From the NCBI RefSeq assembly GCF_900110425.1, contig NZ_FODS01000006.1, positions 121,767 to 185,766 on the forward strand: a stretch of 64,000 nt of DNA. The letters run 5' to 3'. The stretch comes from Salinihabitans flavidus. GTDB lineage: Bacteria > Pseudomonadota > Alphaproteobacteria > Rhodobacterales > Rhodobacteraceae. The first letter of the stretch is position 1. Every line of letters begins with the position of its first letter. Of the stretch, positions 1-9,554 are shown piece by piece. The notes below the pieces were generated by a model. It did no database searches and was not told where the DNA came from. It saw only the letters and a list, made by a program, of their open reading frames with translations. The position numbers and the translations under genes were made by a program.

Positions 1-371
1 AGGATTATTACCAGTCGCCAATCACGCTGAGCCCCGGTTTTGGCCAGACCGAGGAAACAGTGATTCAGCAAGAGGTCGCGCAATCGCCAGGCGCGGTGCT
101 GCGCGGGATCGACAGGCTGAGCGGCGAGGTGGAGGACTTCGAGATTCAGTCCGGCCATTCGGCAAGACTTGAGAAACTTCGCATTGAGCTTTCGGATTGC
201 CGCCATCCGGTCGACAATCCGACAGGCGAGGCGTTTGCCTTTCTCACCGTCCGCGATGAAGCAGAAGCCGATCCGCTGTTTCAGGGGTGGATGATCGCCT
301 CTTCCCCGGCGCTGAACGCGCTCGATCATGCGCGCTATGACATCTGGGTATTGCGCTGCATCACCTCCTGA
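1..371 (+). CDS. DUF2155 domain protein, C-terminal part (5' end outside window)
   Basis: The reading frame is open from the left edge (first full codon at position 3), so the true start lies upstream. The visible 122 residues carry a compact domain ending in [11 protein letters not shown], which I recognise as the DUF2155 family found beside aat and accBC in Rhodobacterales. It has several aromatic and acidic residues and a Cys pair, and is probably exported or envelope-linked; the signal peptide would be outside the window. Function is unknown. The stop codon TGA at 369-371 lies inside the 3' end of the convergent aat gene, a 37-bp tail-to-tail overlap. Confidence 0.75.
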   Translation, partial: DYYQSPITLSPGFGQTEETVIQQEVAQSPGAVLRGIDRLSGEVEDFEIQSGHSARLEKLRIELSDCRHPVDNPTGEAFAFLTVRDEAEADPLFQGWMIASSPALNALDHARYDIWVLRCITS

Positions 372-973
372 ACCGTCGGAACCGGCGGGGCGGTGAAATC
401 GGCCTCCTGCGTGATGGCCTCACGCAGCCGCGCGTGATAGGCGGCGCGGCTGACCTCCTGCCCTCCGAGTGACGCCAGATGCGGTGTCAGGAACTGCGTA
501 TCGAAGAGCGTGAACCCGCCGAGATTGAGTCGATCCACGAGAAACGCCAGCGCGATTTTCGAGGCATCGGTGCGGCGCGAGAACATGCTTTCTCCGAAAA
601 AGGCGGCCCCCAGCGTGACGCCATAGACGCCGCCGATCAACGTCTCGGCGCTGTCCCACACCTCGAGCGAATGGGCCCGTCCTTTCAGGTGCAGCGCGAG
701 GTAGAGGCGCCGGATTTCCGCATTGATCCATGTGTCGTCGCGATCCGCGCAGCCATCGACCACGGCGGCGAAGTCGCGGTTGACCGAAACGCGGAAATCC
801 CCGCGCCGCAGCCGCCGGCGTAGTGAGCGCGAGATGTGAAAGCCATCAAGCGGCATGATCCCGCGCCGCCTTGGATCGACCCAGAAAATTTCCGGGTCGT
901 CGCGATGCTCCGACATGGGGAAAATCCCCATCGCATAGGCGCGCATGAGCATGTCAGGTGTCAGCTCCGACAT
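335..973 (-). CDS. aat: Leucyl/phenylalanyl-tRNA--protein transferase
   Basis: This cytoplasmic enzyme moves Leu or Phe from tRNA to the N-terminal Arg/Lys of proteins, creating N-end-rule degrons for ClpS/ClpAP. The 212-residue product shows the family signatures AYAMGIFPM near the N-terminus, [23 protein letters not shown] and [16 protein letters not shown] chose the ATG at 973 (MSELTPDML), 22 nt past the accC stop. An in-frame ATG at 1060 would overlap accC and add a stretch not expected in the family. It is last in an accB-accC-aat run and overlaps the convergent DUF2155 gene at its 3' end. Confidence 0.93.
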   Translation of the reverse strand: MSELTPDMLMRAYAMGIFPMSEHRDDPEIFWVDPRRRGIMPLDGFHISRSLRRRLRRGDFRVSVNRDFAAVVDGCADRDDTWINAEIRRLYLALHLKGRAHSLEVWDSAETLIGGVYGVTLGAAFFGESMFSRRTDASKIALAFLVDRLNLGGFTLFDTQFLTPHLASLGGQEVSRAAYHARLREAITQEADFTAPPVPTVQEVMQRNTQMS

Positions 974-995
974 GCCTATGCGCCGAGGGACGGCA

Positions 996-2348
996 TCAGC
1001 CGCCGCCCAGATTGCTTTCAAGCCAGTGTTCCAGCCAGTGAATGTTGTAGGTTCCGGCAAGAATGTCGGGCTCTGTCAGCAGGGCGTGAAACAGCGGGAT
1101 GGTCGTGTCCACACCGTCCACGATCAACTCTCCCAGTGCGCGGTGGAGCCGGGCGATGGCCTCGGGCCGGTCGCGGCCATGCACGATCAGCTTGCCGATC
1201 AGGCTGTCGTAATAGGGTGGGATCGTATAGCCGTCGTAAAGTGCCGAATCCATCCGCACGCCAAGCCCGCCGGGCGCGTGGTAATGGGTGATCCTGCCGG
1301 GGCAGGGGGAAAAGTTCGGCAGCTTCTCGGCATTGATGCGCACTTCGATGGCGTGGCCGTTGATTTCCAGATCGTCCTGACCGAACGACATGGGGAGCCC
1401 TTCGGCAACGCGGATCTGCTCGCGCACGAGGTCCACGCCGAAAATCGCCTCTGTCACCGGATGTTCGACCTGAAGACGGGTGTTCATCTCGATGAAATAG
1501 AACTCACCGTTCTCATAAAGAAACTCGATGGTGCCCGCGCCGGAATAGCCCAGCTCGGCCACCGCGTCGGCGCAGATCTTGCCGATCCTGTCGCGTTCGG
1601 ATTGGCTGATGGAGGGGCCGGGCGCCTCTTCGAGCACCTTCTGATGCCGCCGCTGGAGAGAGCAGTCGCGCTCCGCCAGATGTACCGCCTTGCCCTTGCC
1701 GTCGCCGAAGACCTGAATCTCGATATGACGCGGCGTGGTGAGGTATTTCTCGATATAGACCTCATCGTTGCCGAAGGCCGCCTTCGCCTCGGCGCGGGCG
1801 GTGCGGAAGGCCGATTGCATTTCTGTCGCGCTATGGGCCACTTTCATGCCGCGGCCGCCGCCACCCGCGGTCGCCTTCACGATCACCGGATAACCGATTT
1901 CCTCGCCCAGTTCGAGCGCAGCTTCGACATCGGCGATTCCCGCCTCGGAGCCGGGCACACAGGGCACGCCAAGCGCCTTCATCGTGTCCTTGGCGGTGAT
2001 CTTGTCGCCCATCATGCGGATATGTCTGGCGCTCGGTCCGATGAAGGTGAGGTCGTGATCCTCGACGATCTGGACGAAATTGGCGTTCTCGGAGAGAAAA
2101 CCGTAGCCGGGATGGATCGCCTGCGCGCCCGTCACCTCACAGGCGGCGATGATCGCGGGAACGGACAGGTAGCTGTCGGTGCTGGAGGGCGGACCGATGC
2201 AGATCGCCTCATCGGCCATGCGCACATGCATCGCGTCGGAATCGGCGGTCGAATGGACCGCGACCGAGCGGATGCCCATCTCGCGGCAGGCACGGATCAC
2301 GCGCAGGGCGATCTCTCCGCGGTTGGCAATCAGGATTTTCTCGAACAT
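996..2348 (-). CDS. accC: Acetyl-CoA carboxylase, biotin carboxylase subunit
   Basis: The product carboxylates biotin on AccB using ATP and bicarbonate, the first half-reaction of fatty acid synthesis. It is 450 residues, the normal family length, and begins [20 protein letters not shown]. The ATP-grasp glycine-rich loop [14 protein letters not shown] lies mid-protein, and the carboxylase signature [16 protein letters not shown] follows. The gene starts 9 nt downstream of accB, so the two are surely co-transcribed. No truncation or odd residue is seen. Confidence 0.97.
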   Translation of the reverse strand: MFEKILIANRGEIALRVIRACREMGIRSVAVHSTADSDAMHVRMADEAICIGPPSSTDSYLSVPAIIAACEVTGAQAIHPGYGFLSENANFVQIVEDHDLTFIGPSARHIRMMGDKITAKDTMKALGVPCVPGSEAGIADVEAALELGEEIGYPVIVKATAGGGGRGMKVAHSATEMQSAFRTARAEAKAAFGNDEVYIEKYLTTPRHIEIQVFGDGKGKAVHLAERDCSLQRRHQKVLEEAPGPSISQSERDRIGKICADAVAELGYSGAGTIEFLYENGEFYFIEMNTRLQVEHPVTEAIFGVDLVREQIRVAEGLPMSFGQDDLEINGHAIEVRINAEKLPNFSPCPGRITHYHAPGGLGVRMDSALYDGYTIPPYYDSLIGKLIVHGRDRPEAIARLHRALGELIVDGVDTTIPLFHALLTEPDILAGTYNIHWLEHWLESNLGGG

Positions 2349-2357
2349 TGTGCCGCC

Positions 2358-2864
2358 TTACTCGATGATGACCAGCGGTGCGCCATATTCCACGGTGGCG
2401 CCGTCTTCCACCAGGATGCGTTTCACGGTGCCTGCGCGGGGGGCGGGGATGTGGTTCATGGTCTTCATCGCCTCCACGATCAGGATCGTATCCCCCTCGC
2501 TCACCTGGCTTCCGATCGACACGAAGGGCGTGGAACCGGGTTCCGGCTGCAGGTAAATCGTGCCGACCATCGGCGAGGTGACAGCGCCGGGGTGGTCGGC
2601 AGGGTCTTCACTTGCGGCAGCGGCGGATGCGGCGGCGGTCGCCTCTGAGGCCGGGGCGGATTCTGCCGGTGCCGTGGCGGCGGCAGCAGGTGCAGGGGCT
2701 GCCATGGCGGCGGTGACATGCTGCGCGCGGCTCACGCGCACGTTGAGGCTGTCGTCTTCACCATATTCCCGCATCACTTCGAGTTCGGTCAGATCGTTCT
2801 GGCGCAGAAGCTCGGCCAGCGCCTGAATGAAGGCGACATCCGCGTCATGGGTCTTGTTCGTCAT
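2358..2864 (-). CDS. accB: Acetyl-CoA carboxylase, biotin carboxyl carrier protein
   Basis: This carrier holds the biotin that shuttles CO2 between AccC and the carboxyltransferase. The 168-residue product has an N-terminal helical part, an Ala/Pro-rich flexible linker at about residues 50-90, and a C-terminal biotinyl domain. The biotinylated Lys is about residue 134 in EAMKTMNHI; the usual AMKM reads AMKT here. The ATG at 2864 (MTNKTHDADV) was chosen because upstream in-frame ATGs give a basic, low-complexity extension absent from the family. It is first in the accB-accC-aat run. Confidence 0.94.
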   Translation of the reverse strand: MTNKTHDADVAFIQALAELLRQNDLTELEVMREYGEDDSLNVRVSRAQHVTAAMAAPAPAAAATAPAESAPASEATAAASAAAASEDPADHPGAVTSPMVGTIYLQPEPGSTPFVSIGSQVSEGDTILIVEAMKTMNHIPAPRAGTVKRILVEDGATVEYGAPLVIIE

Positions 2865-3002
2865 GTTTTGTCCTCTGCTGCGCTTATTGCCGTTGCGCTT
2901 CTCTCGGAAACCCCGTTCGGGCCTTATAGGCCATCGTTCGGGCCATGAAAAGCGGCGCTTTCGGGGGTGCCGGGGCATGGGATCGCGCGCCAATTGTTCC
3001 GG

Positions 3003-3545
3003 TCACAAGGGCATGCCCGACAATTTGGCCACCAGCTCGGCCAGTTTGCGCGCGCCGAACTTGCGCAGCAGGCGCGCGCGGTAGTCCTCGACGGTGCGGT
3101 AGCTCAGATCAAGGTCGCGGGCGACCTCCTTGCTCGTCAGTCCACGGCAGGTCAGGATGGCCACCTCGCGTTCGCGCTGTGTCAGGGCGACGACGGGGCG
3201 TTCCTCCGACAGGTCGGCAAAACTCCATATGCCGCGCTGGAATGGAGTATCGGGGGTCAGGGAAACGCCGCGCACCCGGCACCAGAAGAGGCCGCCGCCA
3301 CGCCGCCGCATGATCCGTTCGTCGTTGTAACGTCCGCTTTCGCGCATGGCGGAAAGCCCGCGTTGGCCGATGATCTGGAAATCCTCCTCTGAGGCATAGA
3401 ATTCACCCAGTGAGACGCCGGCGCAGGCGGCGGGCCTGTCCTCGAACATCTCGCCAAAGGCGCGGTTGGCAATTCGGATCACGCGGTTTTCAAGCATGAC
3501 AAGCCCGACGGGCGCGTGATCAAAGGCGATACGATCCATGTCCAT
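3003..3545 (-). CDS. PAS domain LuxR-type transcriptional regulator
   Basis: A PAS fold at about residues 5-120 (HAPVGLVMLENRVIRIANRA) is followed by a GerE/LuxR helix-turn-helix at about residues 120-180 (LTQREREVAILTCRGLTSKEVA). There is no receiver domain, so control is probably through ligand or redox sensing by PAS rather than phosphorylation. The start is uncertain: the ATG at 3545 places the PAS domain at the N-terminus, while an in-frame ATG at 3593, 17 nt after the ptsP stop, adds 16 residues. Neither has a strong ribosome binding site. It sits directly downstream of ptsP on the same strand and may be co-expressed with it. Confidence 0.8.
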   Translation of the reverse strand: MDMDRIAFDHAPVGLVMLENRVIRIANRAFGEMFEDRPAACAGVSLGEFYASEEDFQIIGQRGLSAMRESGRYNDERIMRRRGGGLFWCRVRGVSLTPDTPFQRGIWSFADLSEERPVVALTQREREVAILTCRGLTSKEVARDLDLSYRTVEDYRARLLRKFGARKLAELVAKLSGMPL

Positions 3546-3610
3546 GCGCGCCACATTGCCGCCAAGCCGGTGCAAAGCCAAGGGGCAGGGCATGGCCTGT
3601 CGGGATGCGT

Positions 3611-5851
3611 TCAGGTCACGCCGCGCAGGTAATCCATCACCGCCGGTCGCACGGATTGATCGCCGCGTTCGCGGGACTCGACGATGACCTTGTGCACCTC
3701 TTCGAGGTTGGAGCGCCGGATCAGGCTTTTGACCGGCCCGATGGAGGCGGGCCGCATCGAGAGTGTGCGCATGCCCATTGCCGCAAGGCACAGTGCCTCG
3801 ATCGGGCGGCCTGCGTCCTCCCCGCAGAAGCTCAGCGGGGTTTTCGTGCGGTTGCAGCGGTTCACGATCCCTTCCAGAAAGCTCAGGAAGCTGACGTTGA
3901 GCGTGTCATAGCGCCGCCGCACGCGCTCATTCTCGCGGTCGGCGGCAAAGAAGAACTGCTTGAGATCGTTGCCGCCGATGGACAGGAAATCCACCTCTTC
4001 GAAGAAGCGCTGCGGCGCGAAGGCAAGGCTGGGTGTTTCCAGCATCGCCCCGATTTCAAGTGACTCGGGCAGCGGATGGCCAAGGATGCGTTCGCGCGCG
4101 ATGGCCTTGTCCATCTCGGCGCGGGCGGCGGTGTATTCGTCGTATTGCGCAACGAACGGAAACATGACCGAGAGCGGTCGCCCCTTGGCGGCCCGCAACA
4201 AGGCCTGAAGCTGCATCCGCATCACGCCGGGCCTGTCGAGAGCGACGCGGATCGCGCGCCAACCGAGGGCCGGGTTCGGCTCATCCTCCGCCGTCATGTA
4301 GGGCAGCACCTTGTCGGAGCCGATGTCGAGCGTGCGAAAAATCACCTTCTTTTCTTTCGCCGCATCCATGACCCGCGCGTAGAGTTGCGCGAGTTCCGTC
4401 CGCTTGGGCATCTGATTGCGGATCAGGAACTGAAGCTCTGTCCGGAACAGCCCCACACCGTCGGCCCCCGACCCTTCGAGAGAGGGCAGATCGGCCATCA
4501 ACCCGGCGTTCATCTGAAGCGAGATCACCCTGCCGTCGAGAGACTGCGCCGGTTTGTCCCGTATCGAGGTATAGCGCTCCTGTGCCTGTGCCTGCATCGC
4601 GATCTTGTCGCGGAAGGCGGCGACGATGCTTTCGTCGGGGCGCAGGTGAGCCACACCGGCATCGCCGTCCACCATGATCGGATCGCCGTTGAGCGCTGCC
4701 GTCGTGATGTTTTTGGCATGAATCACCAGTGGAATCGCCAGTGCCCGGGCGACAATCGCCGCATGGGAGCCGACGGACCCTTCCTCGAGGACGATGCCAC
4801 GCAGCTTGCGATCGTATTCGAGAAGCTCGCCGGGGCCGATGTTGCGCGCCACGAGGATCGGTTTGTCGGGCATCTCCGCGCCGGTTTCAGTTCCCTGCCC
4901 GGTCAGGATGCGCAACAGACGGTTCGACAGGTCGTCGAGATCGTGAAGTCGGTCGCGCAGATAGGCGTCCTGCACCTGTCCCATGCGGGCGCGGGCGGTG
5001 GATTGTTCCTTTTCGACCGCCGCCTCGGCAGAAAGCCCCTGTGCGATGTCCTGTTCCATGCGCCGCATCCAGCCCTTGGAATTGGCAAACATGCGATAGG
5101 CTTCCAGCACCTCAAGATGATCCTTGTTGCCCCGTGCGCCATCGAGCATCCGGTCCACGCCGACGCGAAGTGTTTCGATCGCGTCATGCAGGCGGCGCGT
5201 CTCGGCCTCGGGGTCGTCGGCAATGGGGTTGGTGACGACGACGCGCGGTTCGTGCAGCCAGACCTGCCCCTCTGCCGCGCCTTCCTGTGCCGAGAGCCCG
5301 CGGATCATGACCGATTGCTGGTGCAGCGGGGAAAGTGCGGCGCCTTCACCGACGAAGGCGCCAAGCTCGGTCATTTCAGCCAGCACCATCGCCACCACTT
5401 CGAGGGCGTAGACCTCATCGGCGGAAAAATCGCGCGAGTCGCGCGACTGCACCACCAGCACACCGAGTTTTTCGCCAAGCCTCTGAATCGGAATCCCGCA
5501 GAAGGAGGAAAAGCTCTCCTCCCCTGTTTCGGGCATGAAGCGAAAGCCCTTCTCTGCCGGGGCATCGGCGGTATTGATCACCTCCGACGTGCGCGCCACG
5601 CGGCCCACGAGCCCCTCACCCATGCGCAGGCGGGTCTGGTGAACCGCGTCGTGATGAAGCCCTTCGGTCGCGCAAAGCTCCAGCGTTTCGGGATCGCGGA
5701 ACAGATAGATGGAACACACCTCCGTGCCCATCGAATCGGCGATCAGATGCGTGATCTTGTCGAGCCGTTCCTGGCCCGCGCCTTCCGCGGCCATGGTCTC
5801 GCGCAATCGGCCAAGGAGCTTTCGACTCTCGCTGTCGCTTCTATCGGCCAT
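3611..5851 (-). CDS. ptsP: Phosphoenolpyruvate--protein phosphotransferase PtsP (EI-Ntr)
   Basis: EI-Ntr takes phosphate from PEP and passes it to NPr in the nitrogen phosphotransferase system, linking carbon/nitrogen status to regulation. The 746-residue product has an N-terminal GAF domain (about 20-165), the phospho-His swivelling domain with GSVGSHAAIVARALAIP, and the C-terminal PEP-binding barrel with GGNDLKQFFFAADREN and FCGEDAGRP. The GAF domain separates it from sugar-PTS enzyme I, which lacks one. The NPr and EIIA-Ntr partners are not in the window. It lies downstream of lysC, as in other Rhodobacterales. Confidence 0.95.
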   Translation of the reverse strand: MADRSDSESRKLLGRLRETMAAEGAGQERLDKITHLIADSMGTEVCSIYLFRDPETLELCATEGLHHDAVHQTRLRMGEGLVGRVARTSEVINTADAPAEKGFRFMPETGEESFSSFCGIPIQRLGEKLGVLVVQSRDSRDFSADEVYALEVVAMVLAEMTELGAFVGEGAALSPLHQQSVMIRGLSAQEGAAEGQVWLHEPRVVVTNPIADDPEAETRRLHDAIETLRVGVDRMLDGARGNKDHLEVLEAYRMFANSKGWMRRMEQDIAQGLSAEAAVEKEQSTARARMGQVQDAYLRDRLHDLDDLSNRLLRILTGQGTETGAEMPDKPILVARNIGPGELLEYDRKLRGIVLEEGSVGSHAAIVARALAIPLVIHAKNITTAALNGDPIMVDGDAGVAHLRPDESIVAAFRDKIAMQAQAQERYTSIRDKPAQSLDGRVISLQMNAGLMADLPSLEGSGADGVGLFRTELQFLIRNQMPKRTELAQLYARVMDAAKEKKVIFRTLDIGSDKVLPYMTAEDEPNPALGWRAIRVALDRPGVMRMQLQALLRAAKGRPLSVMFPFVAQYDEYTAARAEMDKAIARERILGHPLPESLEIGAMLETPSLAFAPQRFFEEVDFLSIGGNDLKQFFFAADRENERVRRRYDTLNVSFLSFLEGIVNRCNRTKTPLSFCGEDAGRPIEALCLAAMGMRTLSMRPASIGPVKSLIRRSNLEEVHKVIVESRERGDQSVRPAVMDYLRGVT

Positions 5852-5913
5852 GTCAGCCCTTTACCGCGTTGCCCGGCCCTTGATCCCGCACTACCCTTGG
5901 GGGAGTGCCGCTC

Positions 5914-7149
5914 TCAGGCCGCCTTCTCCAGTTCGAAGGCATCATGAAGCGCCTGCACCGCGAGTTCCATGTATTTCCGGTCGATCAGCACAGAAATCTT
6001 GATTTCCGACGTGGTGATGACGCGGATGTTTATTCCTTCATCAGACAGCACCTTGAACATCTTGGCTGCAACCCCGGATTGAGAGCGCATGCCAATGCCG
6101 ACGACCGAGACCTTGCAGACATTGTCATCCGTGACAAGCTCCGCAAAGTTGAGATCCTTGCCGCGAATGTCATTCATCGCCCTCTCTGCGCGCGCCACCT
6201 GATTGGTTGGCAGGGAGAAAGTCATGTCGGTGCGCCCCTCTTCCGAGATGTTCTGCACGATCATGTCCACGTTGACGCCCGCATCCGACAGGGCACCGAA
6301 GATGATCGAGGCGATCCCGGGGCGGTCGGCCACCGACAGAAGGGTCATCTTCGCCTCGTCACGGGAATAGGCAACGCCGGAGACAACATTGGATTCCATG
6401 ATTTCCTCCTCATCGCAGACGAGCGTTCCGGCCTCGTCGGATTGTTCTTCGAAAGAGCTTAGCACCCGCAGCTTCACATTGTATCGCATCGCCAGTTCCA
6501 CGGACCGCGTCTGAAGCACCTTGGCGCCCAGAGAGGCCAGTTCCAGCATTTCCTCGAAGGCGATACGATCGAGCTTGCGCGCCTTGTCGCAGATGCGCGG
6601 ATCGGTGGTATAGACCCCGTCCACATCGGTGTAGATGTCGCAACGCTCCGCCCCGAAGGCGGCGGCAAAGGCTACTGCTGTGGTGTCCGAGCCGCCCCGG
6701 CCCAGCGTGGTGATCCGGCCTTCGGGGCTGATGCCCTGAAATCCAGCCACCACCGCCACGCGCATGCCCTGGGCGAACCTGGCGGTGATATTGTCGGGAG
6801 GGATATCCTCGATCCGGGCGGAGGAATGGGCCGAGGTCGTCATGACCGGCACCTGCCATCCCTGCCAGGACCGGGCGGGAATATCCATTTCCTGAAGCGT
6901 CAGCGCCATCAGCCCGGCAGTCACGTTCTCGCCGGAACTCACCACGGCATCGTATTCGCGCGCATCGAACAGCGGCGAGGTCTCTTCGACATAGCCGACG
7001 AGCTTGTTGGTCTCTCCCGACATGGCGGAGACGATGACGATCACGTCATAGCCCTTGGCCACCTCGACGCCGACCCGCTTGGCGGCGCGCTTGATCCGGT
7101 CGGGCGTGGCGACCGAGGTGCCACCGAATTTCATCACGAGAACGGGCAT
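5914..7149 (-). CDS. lysC: Aspartate kinase
   Basis: This enzyme phosphorylates aspartate, the committing step to Lys, Thr, Met and diaminopimelate. The 411-residue protein starts MPVLVMKFGGTSVATPDRIK, the nucleotide-binding signature of the family. The kinase domain covers about residues 1-245, with GRGGSDTTAVA and DVDGVYTTDPR. Two C-terminal ACT domains (about 265-410) are the expected lysine/threonine feedback sites. Length and start are normal. No riboswitch-like leader is evident in the 95 nt before the upstream DUF1178 gene. Confidence 0.96.
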   Translation of the reverse strand: MPVLVMKFGGTSVATPDRIKRAAKRVGVEVAKGYDVIVIVSAMSGETNKLVGYVEETSPLFDAREYDAVVSSGENVTAGLMALTLQEMDIPARSWQGWQVPVMTTSAHSSARIEDIPPDNITARFAQGMRVAVVAGFQGISPEGRITTLGRGGSDTTAVAFAAAFGAERCDIYTDVDGVYTTDPRICDKARKLDRIAFEEMLELASLGAKVLQTRSVELAMRYNVKLRVLSSFEEQSDEAGTLVCDEEEIMESNVVSGVAYSRDEAKMTLLSVADRPGIASIIFGALSDAGVNVDMIVQNISEEGRTDMTFSLPTNQVARAERAMNDIRGKDLNFAELVTDDNVCKVSVVGIGMRSQSGVAAKMFKVLSDEGINIRVITTSEIKISVLIDRKYMELAVQALHDAFELEKAA

Positions 7150-7244
7150 GACGGTTCCTTGAAGAAAGGGTCGCGCCGGGGTTTACGCGCAGTTTGATGA
7201 CAGCGCAAGCGCGGCCGTCATGGAGCAGGCGGCCCGAAACAGGA

Positions 7245-7691
7245 TCAGTTGGATCTGCGCCCCGGTCTGAAGGGGAGCGGTGCGACGGGAACGCCGTCCT
7301 CGATCAACGCCCGGGCGTCTTCGGGTCTGGCCTCTCCGTAGATCGCACGTTCGGGCGCTGTGCCGTCATGAATGGCGCGGGCCTCCGTGGCAAAATTCAG
7401 CCCGACGTAATCGGAACTGGTCTCGATGGTTTTTCTCAGCTCGGCCATCGCCTGTTCGGCCGGGCCTTGAGGCTGCGACAGGGGGCGCGGCGGCTCTGCC
7501 TGCGGCGCTGCGGGGGGCGCGTCGCGGCCAGAGCGCACGGCAGGGGCCATCAATGCCTTTTCCACCTTGCTGTCGCCGCAGACGGAACAGGACACCATCC
7601 CCGCCGATTGAAGCTTTTCAAAGGCTTCGGCCGATTTGAACCAACTGTCGAAACGGTGGTCGTTGGCGCATTTGAGCGAGTATTGGATCAT
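7245..7691 (-). CDS. DUF1178 family protein
   Basis: The 148-residue soluble protein begins MIQYSLKCANDHRFDSWF and carries CSVCG near residue 35. Together with the earlier Cys this suggests a small zinc ribbon. A Pro/Ala-rich linker follows, then a helical C-terminal half. This is the DUF1178 architecture common in alphaproteobacteria; its function is unknown. The ATG at 7691 was preferred over one at 7748 because the family starts with this MIxYxLxC motif. It lies between lysC and a NUDIX hydrolase on the same strand. Confidence 0.85.
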   Translation of the reverse strand: MIQYSLKCANDHRFDSWFKSAEAFEKLQSAGMVSCSVCGDSKVEKALMAPAVRSGRDAPPAAPQAEPPRPLSQPQGPAEQAMAELRKTIETSSDYVGLNFATEARAIHDGTAPERAIYGEARPEDARALIEDGVPVAPLPFRPGRRSN

Positions 7692-7772
7692 TCCGTCAGC
7701 CCCGGTTGTCAGCCTGACAAAGATAGTCGCGGCGCGATGGGGTATCAAGTGAAATGCCCCGGAAGGGTGTCC

Positions 7773-8246
7773 TCACTGAAGGGCGCGGGGGTCGAAATTC
7801 CGGGCCATCGCCGCAAGATCGGGCGGATCGAGCCGGGCCGCGGCCTTCTTGGGGGAAAACCACTTGCGACGGCGCTGCCCGGCCTCGGGAAACTCTGTCT
7901 CAAGCCTGTGTGCCTCGACAGGGTAGACCATGACGAGGCACGGCAAGTCGTCCAGCCCCGGTCGACGCTTGGCATAGAAATAAAGGCCCAGTGGGTGGCC
8001 ATGGACGCGCCCGCGCACCCCGGCCTCCTCCCAGGCTTCGGCGGCGGCGGCGCGCGCGGGGGTGGCGCCATCGACCGGCCAGCCCTTGGGGATGATCCAG
8101 CGGCCCCGCCCTCGGCTGGTGATCAACAGGATCTGCGTCTTGCCCTTGCGAACACGCCAGACCAGAGCGCCGAACTGGGCACGGACATCGGTCTTGTGCG
8201 CGGTCCGAAGCGCCAGTCTGGGTTGCCTCGGCATGTGGAGTGTCAC
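7773..8246 (-). CDS. NUDIX hydrolase (diphosphoinositol polyphosphate phosphohydrolase-like)
   Basis: NUDIX enzymes cleave nucleoside diphosphates linked to another moiety. This 157-residue protein has WIIPKGWPVDG followed by AEAWEEAGV, so the catalytic E-x2-EE-x-G core is present. The canonical first Glu of the box (G-x5-E) and the Arg of RE are both Ala here. The PKGWP lead-in and AWEEAGV resemble the diphosphoinositol/ApnA subgroup rather than MutT. Substrate is unknown. In-frame ATGs at 8246 and 8234 are both possible starts. Confidence 0.85.
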   Translation of the reverse strand: MTLHMPRQPRLALRTAHKTDVRAQFGALVWRVRKGKTQILLITSRGRGRWIIPKGWPVDGATPARAAAAEAWEEAGVRGRVHGHPLGLYFYAKRRPGLDDLPCLVMVYPVEAHRLETEFPEAGQRRRKWFSPKKAAARLDPPDLAAMARNFDPRALQ

Positions 8247-8491
8247 GTGCTCACCTCTGCGATTCTCCGAGTAGAACGGTAGCGCAGCGCAAGGGTGGTG
8301 CCAAGGATTCCCTGCACCGCGAGCCGCAAGATGTGGGGTGGCCCATCGCGTCCCCTGCCATGTCTGGTGGCCGGCGCATAAGGCATATTCGCAAGACGGT
8401 GATGTGGAAAAAATGGGCTGTTCCCGGCGCCGCCGCCGCGCTAGCCAGAGGGAAGACCTGCAATGACACCCCGGAACGCGAGGCCCCGCCG

Positions 8492-9541
8492 ATGAAAGCC
8501 GCCCTGATCGAGAGTTTCAACGGTCCCCTGACCCTCTCCGATATTCCCGACCCGGTCTGCCCGCGCGATGGGGCGATCGTGGCGGTGCGAGCCTGCGGGG
8601 TATGCCGGTCCGATCACCACGCCTGGACGGGCGCCGACCCGGATGTGAGGCTGCCGCATGTGATGGGCCATGAGTTTGCGGGCGAAGTGCTGGAGGTCGG
8701 ACCGGACTGCCACGGCGTTGCAATCGGCGACCGGGTGACAGCGCCCTTCATCCTCGGTTGCGGTCACTGCGCCGACTGCCGCGCCGGAGAGCCGACGATC
8801 TGCGACGCGCAACAGGTGATCGGCTTCACCTTCTGGGGCGCCTTTGCCGAGCGAGTCGCCATTCCTCATGCGGGCTACAACCTTGTCAGATTGCCGCAAG
8901 CCCTTGATTTTGCTGCCGCAGCCGGGATGGGCTGCCGGGTGACGACGGCCTGGAGGGCTCTGACCGACCGCGCCGCCCTGCGCCCCGGCGAGTGGCTCGT
9001 CGTGCATGGCTGCGGTGGTGTGGGGCTGTCCGCGGTGATGATCGCCGCGGCAATCGGCGCGCGCGTGCTGGCGGTGGATGTGAGCGCCGGCGCCCTGCGT
9101 CAGGCGCGCGATCTTGGCGCCAACGCCGTGCTGGACGCCAGCGACCCAACGGACGTGGGCGCGGCGGTGCGCGAGATGACGGGCGGCGGCGCGCATGTCT
9201 CGCTCGATGCGCTCGGGGTGACGGAAACCTTCCACAACTCACTGAAAAGCTTGCGAAAACTGGGTCGGCATGTGCAGGTCGGAATGCCGGTGGGGTCCCA
9301 TTCAACGGTGTCGCTGCCCCTTCTGGAGCTGATCTATGCCCGGCAATTGAGCCTGTCGGGCATGCGCGGGTTGGGCGCGCCGGGCTTTGCCAGCCTTCTG
9401 GCCATGGTGGAGGCGGACTGGATCGACCCCTCGCGCCTTGTCACACAGCGCATCCCGCTGTCGGGGGCCGAGGCCGCGCTTCGGGCGATGGACGGGGCGC
9501 AGCCGCCGGGCGTGACGGTGATCGACCGGATGGACCGCTGA
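8492..9541 (+). CDS. Zinc-dependent alcohol dehydrogenase family protein
   Basis: The 349-residue medium-chain dehydrogenase shows catalytic zinc ligands in CGVCRSDHHAW and GHEFAGEV, a structural zinc lobe with four Cys in GCGHCADCRAGEPTIC, and a Rossmann domain (VVHGCGGVGLSAVMIAA). It should oxidise an alcohol or reduce an aldehyde with NAD(P); the substrate cannot be told. The start ATG at 8492 gives MKAALIESF, the standard family beginning, although the frame is open about 250 nt further upstream. The stop is followed after 13 nt by the dispersed repeat at 9555. Confidence 0.93.
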   Translation: MKAALIESFNGPLTLSDIPDPVCPRDGAIVAVRACGVCRSDHHAWTGADPDVRLPHVMGHEFAGEVLEVGPDCHGVAIGDRVTAPFILGCGHCADCRAGEPTICDAQQVIGFTFWGAFAERVAIPHAGYNLVRLPQALDFAAAAGMGCRVTTAWRALTDRAALRPGEWLVVHGCGGVGLSAVMIAAAIGARVLAVDVSAGALRQARDLGANAVLDASDPTDVGAAVREMTGGGAHVSLDALGVTETFHNSLKSLRKLGRHVQVGMPVGSHSTVSLPLLELIYARQLSLSGMRGLGAPGFASLLAMVEADWIDPSRLVTQRIPLSGAEAALRAMDGAQPPGVTVIDRMDR

Positions 9542-9554
9542 CCCCGGATTAGCC

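Noticed and set aside
945..2648. Long plus-strand open frame (567 codons) over accC and accB
   Set aside because: It lies antisense to two unmistakable genes, has low-complexity His/Asp/Gly-rich translation and no family match; it is a by-product of GC-rich codon bias.
5852..5913. Terminator or attenuator between lysC and ptsP
   Set aside because: Only a weak 5-bp stem (GCACT/AGTGC) without a T-run was found.
4076..5947. Long plus-strand open frame (623 codons) over ptsP
   Set aside because: Antisense to ptsP, no ribosome site or recognisable domain; composition is typical of shadow frames.
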